From contig SIJG01000123.1 in the NCBI GenBank assembly GCA_023374025.1, positions 230,388 through 294,387 of the forward strand: DNA of 64,000 nucleotides, written 5' to 3'. The DNA is from Heterodera schachtii (taxonomy: Eukaryota; Nematoda; Chromadorea; Rhabditida; Heteroderidae). The notes under the pieces were generated by a model, which saw only the letters and a program-made list of their open reading frames with translations, had not been told where the DNA came from and did not search any database. Shown one piece after another: positions 35,234 through 45,060 of this stretch. Numbering within the stretch: position 1 is the stretch's first letter; the number at the start of each line of letters is the position of its first letter. Made by a program: the position numbers and the translations under genes.

Positions 35234-35898
35234 TCCTTTTTCCTCGGTTCTTCCGTGATTCGTCCGTCTGACACGTCCGTTTGATTCGTCCGTTCTTATG
35301 GGGAGTAGCGATCAGGCGGTCGCCGTTTGCGTTGCGATCGTCGTTGAGCAGGCACTTCGGGCGCTCGATCAGCTTCCTCCACGACGGGTTCTTCGGCCAC
35401 GGCAGGTGCAATGACAGCAGCGGGTGCCACTACGGGCAGTTGCGCTTGGCCACCATGCTGAACCAGCGGTGGTGCCAATGGCAAATCAAATGCGTCATTG
35501 AACACATTCAATGCGTCTGTGCCATTTTCGTCAGTGCTTCTCACAAGCAACTGATTGGCATGGAAACGTCCGAATTTTCCATCCAAAAATTCGACGTCGT
35601 AAATCACGCCTTTACATTTGGTGATTTTCCCTGCACGCCAAGGCTGTGAGAGACGATGACGGGCGAGAATCTTATCGCCCAAGGCAAAAGATCTCGGTTT
35701 GGCTCCATGGCGCCGATTGAACTGCCTCTCCATGACCTCGTCTCGAATTATCGGTGCCTTTGGCTTTGGCCTCAACAAGTCCAAAGTTGTGCGCGGTTTT
35801 CTTCGCAGGAACATCTCGGCCGGACATTTGCACTCCGGCAAAGCCTCACAAGGCGTGGTCCGGTATGTTGCCAAAAATGTGGTCAACATTTCCGATGC
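35234..35898 (-). repeat. First tandem unit (part of intact pol)
   Basis: This is the 3' end of the full pol frame and the source of the two extra copies. The unit boundary is at GGAGCATCGG on the minus strand. At the true internal position it is preceded by GAGGAGAA, and at the two junctions by GAGGAAAAA. Confidence 0.92.
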
Positions 35899-38229
35899 TC
35901 CTTCTCCTCTGATCTTCCGGCATGTCCTCTTGAACGTGTCGACAAAACGCTCAGCTTGTCCGTTCGACATGGGATTATACGGAGCGGAGAATAAATGATT
36001 GACGCCGTTTTCAGTCACAAATTCCTTAAATTCCTTTGAAGCGAATTGTGTGCCGTTATCAGTGACCAAAATTTCGGGAAGGCCATAACTGGCACAAAGT
36101 GATCGCAATTTGTCGATAGTGGCAGCTGAGTTCGATGAACGCATTTCGAACACCTCAGGCCATTTCGAATACGCGTCGACAATTATGAGGAACATTTTTC
36201 CCATAAATGGTCCGGCGTAGTCCAAATGTACGCGTTTCCACGGTCCGTCAGCTTTCGGCCACGAGTGAAGTTCAGTCTTCACCGGCATTTTTGCCTCCAT
36301 TGTGCATTCGTTGCACGTTTTGACGAAATTTTCAATTTGTTCGTCCATCCCAGGCCAGTAAACATACTGCCTGGCGAAAGCTTTCATTCGCTTCATCCCT
36401 GGATGACCTCGGTGCAAAAGTTGTAGGACATCTTTTTGAAAAGATGCCGGCACCACAACTCTGTCAGCATAAAGCAGACATTCATCCTCGATGGTCAAAG
36501 CGTCTCGTCTTCGATGGAACGGAACAATGTCTGCGGCCATTTTGTTCTTTGCTGGCCAATGTGAGCAGACAAATTTCTTCACATTTTTGATCACCTGATC
36601 GTTCGCCGCGGCGTTGGCCAAATCATTGTGATCCAACGGAAGAGTTTTCGCAACAAAATTCAAAACTCCCGTTTCATTGTTTTCACGAATATTGGCAATG
36701 ATCATTTCGTTGTCCGGCACTGGTGTCTTCGCGATCAGACGCGACAAAACATCCGCTTGACCAAAATCAACAGTGTTTTGGTATTCGATTTCGAAGTCGT
36801 AGCCAAGCAATGTGATTGCCCATCTTTGCAATCGATTCGCTGTACATGCCTTAATTCCCTTTTTGTTACCAAAAATGGAAAGCAGTGGTTTGTGGTCCGT
36901 CTGCAGAGTGAAGTGTCTCCCGAAGAGATACTTATGGAATTTCTGAACGGCAAAGACAATCGCTAAGCCTTCCTTCTCGATCTGAGAATAATTCTTTTCT
37001 GCTGCTGACAAGGACGATGAGGCATGAGCGATGGCTTTAAGACTTCCATCCGAAAATCGGTGAGAGATCACGGCTCCAATTCCATGCTCAGAAGCATCAG
37101 CCGATACAATGATCTCTTGTGCCGGGTCGTAGTGTGTCAGCAATTGATCAGATTTCAAAATTTTGATCACTTTCTCAAAAGCATTTTGACAATCTGCCGA
37201 CCAATTCCACACTTTGTCCTGCTTCAACAATTCGTCCAATGGCTGTCGGATGAACCTCATGTTCTTCACGAATTGTTGGTAATGGTTGATCATTCCCAAA
37301 AATGATCGAACCTCGGACACGTTTGTCGGAACAGGCATTTCAGAAATCGCCTGAATTTTCGCTTGGTCCGGTCGTCTTCCGTCCTGATCAATGATAAATC
37401 CGAGATATTTGATCTGGTTTTGACAGAAGAAGCACTTCTCTTGCTTGACACGGAACCCAAACTTTTCAAAACGTTTGATGACCTCTTCAAGGTGCTTCTG
37501 ATGATCTTCGGATGATCGGCTTACGACGATCACATCATCCAAATATGCCGTAGCAAATGGACAGTCGGCCAGCATTGAGTCCATAATCGACTGAAAAATG
37601 CCTGGCGCGGACTTAACTCCAAACGGCAGTCGCTGAAATTGGTAATTTCCTCGGTGGGTGGCAATCGTGCACACTTCCTTGGATTTCTCATCCAATTCGA
37701 CTTGCAAATATGCATCCTTCAAGTCAATTTGAGAGAAAATCCTTCCACCGTTCAGCTTCGCAAAAATGTCATCGGGCAATGGGAGTGGGTGCTGATGAAG
37801 CAGCAACGCATTGTTCAAACCGGTTGAAAAGTCGGCACAAATACGCGCTGACCCATTGGTCTTCTTCACCACCACAATTGGGGCGGCCCAATGAGTGTGA
37901 TCAACAGGTTTGATCACCTTCTGCTCCAACAATCGGTCCAGTTCTCCTTCCACAACCAAACGTGTGTTGTAAGGCACTGGCCGGGGACGACAATAGACGG
38001 GCACAGCCTCGGGCCTCAGTTCCAAATGAGCCTTTGCTTTCGTGCAGTGTCCAAGTCCCTCCGCAAAAACAAGCGGAAATTTTGTTTGGAGCGCAGCCAA
38101 AGTGGTCTTTTGTTGAGGAATCGGCGACTTCTTCGCTTCCTTCTTCACCACATTGACATTCATGGCCTTTTCAACTTCCCTTCTGAAAGCGTCCAATAGG
38201 CCAAGAGCATCCAACATATCAAGTCCCAA
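35296..38229 (-). CDS. pol: Pol polyprotein (gypsy): RT, RNase H, integrase; 977 codons from the first Met
   Basis: From the first in-frame Met the order is: end of the protease (residues 1-15); reverse transcriptase with the YLDD catalytic motif at 229-232 and LPFG at 201-204; RNase H with acidic residues D378, the IEKE motif near 417-420, and D445; and integrase with its H606-x2-H609 and C639-x2-C642 zinc site, then D670, D724 and E760 (35 residues between the last two, the DD35E signature). A GPY/F-like module follows (about 840-900), and an Arg/Pro-rich end (RRSQRKRRPPDRYSP). All catalytic residues are present. The true N-terminus lies upstream, in the gag frame, because the protease spans both frames. 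The enzymes copy element RNA into DNA and insert it in the genome. Without a 3' LTR this copy should not be able to move by itself. Confidence 0.95.
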   Translation of the reverse strand: MGLDMLDALGLLDAFRREVEKAMNVNVVKKEAKKSPIPQQKTTLAALQTKFPLVFAEGLGHCTKAKAHLELRPEAVPVYCRPRPVPYNTRLVVEGELDRLLEQKVIKPVDHTHWAAPIVVVKKTNGSARICADFSTGLNNALLLHQHPLPLPDDIFAKLNGGRIFSQIDLKDAYLQVELDEKSKEVCTIATHRGNYQFQRLPFGVKSAPGIFQSIMDSMLADCPFATAYLDDVIVVSRSSEDHQKHLEEVIKRFEKFGFRVKQEKCFFCQNQIKYLGFIIDQDGRRPDQAKIQAISEMPVPTNVSEVRSFLGMINHYQQFVKNMRFIRQPLDELLKQDKVWNWSADCQNAFEKVIKILKSDQLLTHYDPAQEIIVSADASEHGIGAVISHRFSDGSLKAIAHASSSLSAAEKNYSQIEKEGLAIVFAVQKFHKYLFGRHFTLQTDHKPLLSIFGNKKGIKACTANRLQRWAITLLGYDFEIEYQNTVDFGQADVLSRLIAKTPVPDNEMIIANIRENNETGVLNFVAKTLPLDHNDLANAAANDQVIKNVKKFVCSHWPAKNKMAADIVPFHRRRDALTIEDECLLYADRVVVPASFQKDVLQLLHRGHPGMKRMKAFARQYVYWPGMDEQIENFVKTCNECTMEAKMPVKTELHSWPKADGPWKRVHLDYAGPFMGKMFLIIVDAYSKWPEVFEMRSSNSAATIDKLRSLCASYGLPEILVTDNGTQFASKEFKEFVTENGVNHLFSAPYNPMSNGQAERFVDTFKRTCRKIRGEGASEMLTTFLATYRTTPCEALPECKCPAEMFLRRKPRTTLDLLRPKPKAPIIRDEVMERQFNRRHGAKPRSFALGDKILARHRLSQPWRAGKITKCKGVIYDVEFLDGKFGRFHANQLLVRSTDENGTDALNVFNDAFDLPLAPPLVQHGGQAQLPVVAPAAVIAPAVAEEPVVEEADRAPEVPAQRRSQRKRRPPDRYSP

Positions 38230-39443
38230 AAGATTGAGAGTGAACCTTTCTTGTTCACATAATATTGCCCATTAACTGTTTTTCCTCCAAATGAAAAACG
38301 TGCTGTGCCTTTTCCCAAAAGCTTGCAGCTTGTACCATCATGGTACACGGCTTGCTCATTACAGTGGGTCAGCCGAGGCTTTCCAATAGCCATATGTGCG
38401 ACTTCGTCCAGCACAGTCAAATCGGCACCCGAGTCAAGCACGAATTTGATCGGACTGTCATCCACCCAGATCGTCACTTCCATCAGTCGTGTCGATCCAT
38501 TCAGGGTGTTCACCATTAGACCACCAATTCGCAGGGCATTCATCTTCTTGCCTAGCTTTGGTCCCTTTTGCTTTGCCAGCCATTCATGGTGTGCGGCGCA
38601 CATACTCTGCACATGTCCAACTTTCGAGCATTTTCGACAAACTGTCTTCAAATGCTGACAGTGCATTGGAGTGTGGTCTCTGCCACAACGCCAACATGAT
38701 TGCTGCTTATAGCCCTTTTCTCCATAATTGTCCTTCTTCGGTTGCTGTCTGCGCTTTACAGCCAAAATGTTTGAGTTCGATGGTCTTTCCATCGCTTTTG
38801 CTTCCGATATGGTCGACAGAAACATTTGAATGTCGTTCACAACACTTTCGTATGTTGCTCTGTCACCGTCGGTCGCTAACTTTGACAGTATGCGCTTTCT
38901 CAGTTCAGCATCTTTCGGCGATTTGAGCGCCACGAGGAGCATCAAGCAGTTGAACTGCTGTTCATTGAGTTTCTTAAACTCAAAATCGCTTAACAGCCTT
39001 TTGTGGCGGGTGATGAAGCCGCGAAATTCCTCCTCGTCCTGCTTTTCAGCCCGTAAGCACTCATATCGGTTGATCCACACTGACTGTTGCTTCGCAAATA
39101 AGCTTAACAGCATTTGCGAAGTATTTGCAAAGTCAAACTCAGTTGGCTTTTTCGGCAAACAGTGTTTGCTGTACTCGGCGTAGGCCGTCTCGCTTAGCTT
39201 TGTCAGCAATAGCTTAACCTTCAACTCGTCCTGCAGGTTGGGTGCGGCGCAGTCAAGCGCGAGGGCAAAGCGTTCCAGCCAACCCTCGATGTCGCTTTCG
39301 CCATGGTCACCAAGACCAAAACAGTCGAAATTTGCCAAATTCGGCAATTGAGTCGGTTGAGCTGGTGCTGCGACATTTGCTTGCTGCGCAGTCAAAAACT
39401 GCTGGAACACGTCGGACAGTTGACGGATTGCTGCTTCGGCCAT
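38160..39443 (-). CDS. gag: Gag with protease start (gypsy), 427 codons
   Basis: This is the structural protein of the retrotransposon particle with the aspartic protease joined at its C-terminus. Residues about 1-220 are the capsid-like part. Two zinc knuckles follow: C250-x2-C253-x3-H257-x4-C262 and C269-x2-C272-x4-H277-x4-C282, which bind the element RNA. The protease active site DSGAD is at residues 337-341. The frame starts at the first ATG, 130 bases after the LTR. The protease is not completed in this frame: after about residue 395 the sequence becomes non-homologous, and the conserved C-terminal part (LLGLDMLD) is found in the -1 frame, where pol continues. The switch lies at an A-run (plus-strand 38247-38249). 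A programmed shift is unusual inside the protease, so a one-base loss is more likely. Confidence 0.9.
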   Translation of the reverse strand: MAEAAIRQLSDVFQQFLTAQQANVAAPAQPTQLPNLANFDCFGLGDHGESDIEGWLERFALALDCAAPNLQDELKVKLLLTKLSETAYAEYSKHCLPKKPTEFDFANTSQMLLSLFAKQQSVWINRYECLRAEKQDEEEFRGFITRHKRLLSDFEFKKLNEQQFNCLMLLVALKSPKDAELRKRILSKLATDGDRATYESVVNDIQMFLSTISEAKAMERPSNSNILAVKRRQQPKKDNYGEKGYKQQSCWRCGRDHTPMHCQHLKTVCRKCSKVGHVQSMCAAHHEWLAKQKGPKLGKKMNALRIGGLMVNTLNGSTRLMEVTIWVDDSPIKFVLDSGADLTVLDEVAHMAIGKPRLTHCNEQAVYHDGTSCKLLGKGTARFSFGGKTVNGQYYVNKKGSLSIFWDLICWMLLAYWTLSEGKLKRP

Positions 39444-39561
39444 TTTTGATGTTCACTGCTCACAACGATTGAAGAATTGATGAACAGCTAAAGTTGAACA
39501 ATCAAAATTGTTTTGTTGAAAACCAAAACAAAAGTCGAGTTGATTGAGTTCGATGTCGGCA

Positions 39562-39572
39562 GGGCGTCGCCA
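39562..39572 (-). promoter_or_regulatory. Putative primer-binding site
   Basis: One base after the LTR end the minus strand reads TGGCGACGCCC. TGG pairs with the CCA tail of a tRNA, and the following bases would pair with its acceptor stem. I cannot say with certainty which tRNA. Confidence 0.6.
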
Positions 39573-39573
39573 A

Positions 39574-39859
39574 TGTTGTGCCGTCAAATCCCAAAACCGG
39601 CGAAGTGAATAAATAAAGGATTTATTCAAGTTGGGAAGACACAAATAAATAAAATAAGCGAAGAGGGACGGAGGGCAAAGGGCGAATATTGATTGAACAA
39701 TATAAGCAAAATAAATGGCTGACAAATGAATGACAAGGAGGTCAGAGGACGCGGGGTATTTATGGGGGAACAACAGGGAAGAGAGAGGAGAGAATGGAGG
39801 GAAGAGAAATAGAGTAAATTAAATAATAATGGGCGGACAAAAGAGTACCGATCCCAACA
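39574..39859 (-). repeat. 5' LTR of the gypsy element (286 bp)
   Basis: On the minus strand it begins TGTTGGGATC and ends GGCACAACA, giving the TG...CA ends with a 5-base inverted repeat TGTTG/CAACA. A TATA-like ATAAATACC lies at 39755-39763 and an AATAAA polyadenylation signal at 39621-39626, in the right order for promoter and R region. It is inferred from structure alone because no second LTR is available for comparison. Confidence 0.75.
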
Positions 39860-42800
39860 ATGAATATATCTATTATTTATATATATTTCATAGATAAATT
39901 TACTTAAGTAAAATAAAGGAAAATTAACCGTTCTTTTATCCACAAAAGAATGAAAAAAACAAAATTTTTCATAATTTATATAATAAATCCTTTTAAATAT
40001 TAATTTAAATATTTTGTTTAAAAAGAAAGGGCTTAATTCAAATAAAATTTTGCTTTAATTATAATAGCTTTTTTTAACATGCAAAAAAAAAAGCAAACCT
40101 TAATCTAATACTAAATTGGTGCTAGAAAGCAAAATCAAACCAATAAAAAAAAACGAAATAGCAAATTGCAAAATAATTGTATATTCATTTACAAAATTAT
40201 TTCAAAAATAAAAATGATTTAAATAGATTAATTTAACCAAATCAGTATACTAAAATATGATGGCGAAAAAACAATTTGATGGTAAAATTTTTATGATAAA
40301 AATTTTTTTATTATTAAATAAAATTACAAATTACAACAAATAAAAATGATGACATCAGTTTAATCAATCTATTTTTGGGACATGCTAACGTGTCTAATTT
40401 TGTACGTCACATTTAATGCATAAAACAATCAATTTAAATCAGTTTCATATAAATTATGACAAAAAGCTGAGCAATGGGTGGAAGAAGTCTTATCCCAAGA
40501 AGGGCGTTAAGTATGGACAAAATAAACAAATTGATTCCAAATTATACCATTTCAAAATACAGATAATTAAATAGAATCAGAAGAAATTAAAAGATAATGA
40601 AATGAGCAATGGCATATCTATAAAAAAAATTTCATTACAACAACATTGACGAAAGAAAACTAATAAATATTGGAAAGAGTAAATTCATAATTAAATTTGT
40701 TATTTTTTGAAATTCTTCAGCTATTTTTTCTTGGTTCCGAAGAATTGTAAGCACTTCAAGAAATCACCGCAAGAAAATAAAGCAAATGGAAATTCAAATT
40801 TCTAAATTACTCCTAGATGAGCCGGAATGATTAAATTTATTGTTATAAAAATAATGTTAAAGCGAAAAAATTACTGGGATTATTTAATTTTTCAAAACAT
40901 AAATGAAAAAATTAAAAATTCGTACAACAAAAAAAAATAGTAAAAGCGATTCAAATTTCTGTATTTTCAACCCAGAGTTAAAACAATAAATAATTATAAA
41001 AAATACGGTGTAATTTTATTTAAATTTGTTTTTTTTCGAAGCAGTTAAAGCAATGGCAAGAGAATTGGGACAGGAAGCGAAATCAAAGCATTTTTTGAAC
41101 AGTACAGTTATTAATAATAATAAAATTTTTCTTGACAGTCCTTTACAAGTAAGAAAGGTAAGCAAAAACGAACAATAAAATAAAACCAAATAAATATATA
41201 AAAAATTTAAACAGTTAATGCTAAATTTGAAAAAATAAAATAAAATAAACAATTAGATGTAATTGTGATTTAAATTGTTTAATTATTTGAAATAAATGAA
41301 AAATAGGATTCTAAAACTTTTTGGTTAAAGAAACCAGAAAAATAACAATTATATTATGTTTGATTTAGAATAGTTAAATGAAGAAAATAAAGAATTAATT
41401 AATATTATAGTAAAGAAAACAAATATAAACCAAAAATAGAAAACTTCTGATGATTAATCTCAATATCATCCAATGAAGAAAAAGGTGTGGAGATGACATG
41501 GGATGGGAAAAATAAATCAATTCAAAAATAGTAAAAATTAAAAATTCGAAGGTTTAAAAATATATTCCATTATCATTTTTTTAAATAAAATAAAATTTTT
41601 TGGTAAATAAAAAAGCAATTTTTTAAAATAATAAAAAATTATGGCTGCAATAAAAGGATAAAGTAATTATTATTGTTTAAAAAGGATAACACTTATTAAT
41701 CATTTATATTTTATCCTTTATATTTAAAAAATTGTAAAAAACAAAAAATAAATAAGTGAATTTTAAATAATTTCCATATTAGAAATCAGAAAGACGAATG
41801 AAAAATGAAAATTAAATAAAAATCTTTATAAAATTATTCAAATAATTATTCGCTACTAAAAATTGGAACACCCGCCAAAACTCTTAAAAAATGTGTGAAG
41901 CTGAATATATAACAGCGGATTATTAAAACGAAATTTTAATTTACTGAAATTAATTTCCAATCTTAATTTTTATTCTAATTTTTTTGTACTTTAGGTAATT
42001 ATGAATATTAATTCACGTGTAAACATATCCATATGTATTAAAAATCCAAAAACCAAGAAAATGCCAAGAATTTAAATAAAAACATAAAATCGTTTATTAA
42101 TATTTGACCACTTAAAGAAACATTAATTCAATATGTAATTAAAATTTGATATAGAAAAAATAAATAAATCAACAAAAGTTAATAAAATCTATGAAATGAA
42201 AAAACAAACACAAATTACTAGTTAAAATTTTTAAAATTTATTTATAGAGCTCATATTTCCAATTTTAAAAAAGATGGACCAACGCAAGAGTGTATAAAAT
42301 ATATAGAAAAAGATAGAATTATAAAAATTTAATGAACGCTGAAGCATATATAACAAATCTATAAAAGAATATCAAATTAAAGAATTTATATTTATAGAAC
42401 AAAAAATTAGAATTAAAATTTATACAAATTTTCCTAATGGTATTTTAAAATAATGTTGAAGGACAAAAAGAGAATACAGTAAAGCTTTTTAAAATTTTCT
42501 TGAATAAATGAAATCAAAATTAATAATTAAAATAAATAAGAAACTACAATTAATATTTTATGGAATTTATTTAGATATTATGCTAAATAATTAAATTGCA
42601 TAAAATTTTATTAATAATAATATAAATTCAAAAATAAGATAATCGGCTTAATTATTCATAATTTATAATAAAATCCTTTTAAATATTAACTTAAACATTA
42701 TGTTTAAATATAAAGGCTTAATTCTAATAAATTTTACTTTAATTATAAAAGCTAGGTATTAAATAGTTCTAATCTTATTTGACGATTCAGCTATAACATA

Positions 42801-43950
42801 AATTAATTCTAAATAATAAAAACTAATAAATGTAAAATAGTAAAATATTAGTTGCATTTTCTCATTTTAAAATGCAAAAAAAAAAGAAAATCTTAATCTA
42901 ATACTAAATTGGAACTAAAAAAAATCAAACCAATTAGAAAAAAAAACTAAATATTTAATTGCAAAATAATTGCATATTCATACAAAAAAATAAAAATAAT
43001 TTAAATAGATTAATTTAAACAAATCAGTGTACTAAAATATGATGACGAAAAGATTAAAAGAATACAGTAAAGCTTTTTAAAATTTTTCTTGAATAAATGA
43101 AATCAAAATTAATAATTAAAATAAATAAGAAACTACAATTAATATTTAATGGAATTTATTTAGATATTATGCTGAATAATTGAATTGCATAAAAATTTTA
43201 TTAATAATAATAATAAATTCAAAAATAAGATAACCGGCTTTAAAACAATTATTCACTTAATTGGTAATATTTATAACACAATAGAAAAATAATTTATTGT
43301 GCCCTTTGGTATAATTTAGTTCATAAATCAGTAAATGACTTAGGTCGCTCCAAACGCCAAAATAACACTAAACTAAATTTTAATATGAACTTCCAATCTT
43401 TAGATCAACTTCATTTGCAAAATAAATCTGTGAATTAAAATTTTTATACATAATCTCAAAGTGATATTTTATTATTTCATTCGAAGGAAAATAAATACAA
43501 ATGGCTCTCGGCTAAGAGAAAAAATCGGAATTTAATTTTAAAATTAAAATAAAAAACAATGCATAATAAATGCATTCAAAATAAAATGTGAAAAAGTATT
43601 TTTAAATTAAATGTAACACTTTTTTATAAAACAATTGTAATTAACCAAGCATTTCTAATTTTAAATTAGAAAGTTTTCTTTTAGGTATAATTAAGAGGAA
43701 ACAACAGTTGCTAAAAGTAGCATTAGTCTTATGGGCTCCTTTAAATTTGAGCAGAAATGGATTAGTTATTAATTCTTTATTAAATTGAAGAAAATAATAG
43801 TTAGATTTTATGCCATATTTAAACCAAAATGAATTATCTAATTACAACAAAGAAATAAATCAACTAGTTCTATCAAAAAAATTTAAACTTATATAGACGG
43901 CTTCTCCGAGTAAGAAATACTTAATTATAAATTATGCAAGAAATAAAAAT
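39860..43950. repeat. A-rich stretch with direct duplications
   Basis: 39957-40275 recurs directly at about 42650-43055, with an extra ~110 bases in the second copy. 42465-42655 recurs directly at 43054-43240, a period of about 589. Slightly GC-richer patches at 40450-40500 and 41035-41160 read like short exons in more than one frame, which I cannot support as genes. The 78-codon minus frame at 41016-41252 has no family resemblance. Confidence 0.75.
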
Positions 43951-44639
43951 AAAACGAATCCATATTTCGTTATTTGAAAATACAATGAGAAATATATTAA
44001 TTAGTTTTATTTATGTTAGATTAATCTATTCATTTTCTTCAGGAGTTTGCCTTTAAATATTATTTAATTATATATATTTATTTTTATATTTTTATCATTT
44101 ATTTATGAGTTTGTTGGGTTATTATGTTTTCCTAATTTTTTTTTTCAAAACTGACTCAATACACGGAAACAAACTGGATCTCATTAATACTGGATCTCCT
44201 CATACCTCAATAAATATTTAAACAATTTTAAAAAAATATTAAATTCTAATTGTTATTTTTGTTAGAATTCGGGTCCGGATTTATGATTGAAATGGATGAA
44301 AAATGTTTATTTTTAACTACAGAAATTTCAAAAAAAATTTCTGAGTTTGATTTATTGTGTTTGTTCTAAAATGATAATATTTTATTATTTTTCAATCGGT
44401 TTTTTTAATATTCCTGCCAAATTCACAGCATTTCAAGGATACCTTCCTTCTCTGTTATGTTACAAATCGTAGTTATTGAATTTTTATTAATATAAAATTT
44501 TTTGCCATAAATTACCTTTTTTATTCTAAATAAATTAGTAAATTATTTTTATTTGATTTTGCTCTAACATTACTGTTTTAATTATGATATTAATTTAAAT
44601 TTCTTTTATTTTCTGTTCATTCTAAATATAATTAATTAT

Positions 44640-45060
44640 GAACTAATTATTATTTTATTAGTGTATTATAAGTTTCATGGCCTTACTTCACTAAAAGTAT
44701 TCCGAGCTAAAAGTCTGGCAAAATGTACATATATCTCGCAATTTAAATTTTTATTTGTTTATAATTCCTAAATTTTTAAATTTATTTATTTATTTGATGT
44801 TTTTCATAATTCGTTCCTATCCAGCATCATATTTATGTAGCTTTCTTGCAGAAATTTTAATTTTCGGTCTCATTGAATTAATTGTTATTTGATTTTATGA
44901 ATTGAATAATTTAAATAAATTATACTAGTATGTTATTTTAATTTTAATTTTTAGTTCATTTTATTTAATCATTTTTTTAATTTTTATATAAACTTTCGAG
45001 TGTGCGAACCAATAAATGGTTAAATATTTCAGGACGGTTATTGAACATATTGATGACAAT
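44640..45060. repeat. Direct repeat of part of the right arm (47750-48150)
   Basis: It shares with 47750-48150 the order: GAGCTAAAAG with CTGGCAA, TTTTTATTTG, CCTATCCAGCATCAT, TCTCATTGAATTAATTG, and CGAGTG/CGAATG followed by a similar AATGG. It is more diverged than the two arms are from each other, so it is probably an older duplication. Confidence 0.8.

Larger units (their letters stand above)
34134..39859 (-). mobile_element. Ty3/gypsy LTR retrotransposon with one LTR and a rearranged 3' end
   Basis: Reading on the minus strand: a 5' LTR (39859-39574), a primer-binding site, gag with the start of the protease, then pol in the order reverse transcriptase, RNase H, integrase, and finally a three-fold tandem repeat of the pol 3' end. 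No second LTR is seen. The element ends abruptly at 34134 inside the third repeat. A 5-base ATGAA stands at both borders (34129-34133 and 39860-39864), as expected for a gypsy target duplication, though a match by chance or microhomology is possible. Domain order and chromodomain absence fit the K02A2.6-like/Ty3 group of animals. GC content is near 50%, in sharp contrast to the flanks, which points to a young insertion. Confidence 0.9.

Noticed and set aside
34326..39472. Many plus-strand ORFs in the retrotransposon
   Set aside because: They are antisense or alternative frames of gag and pol, which have catalytic motifs on the minus strand.
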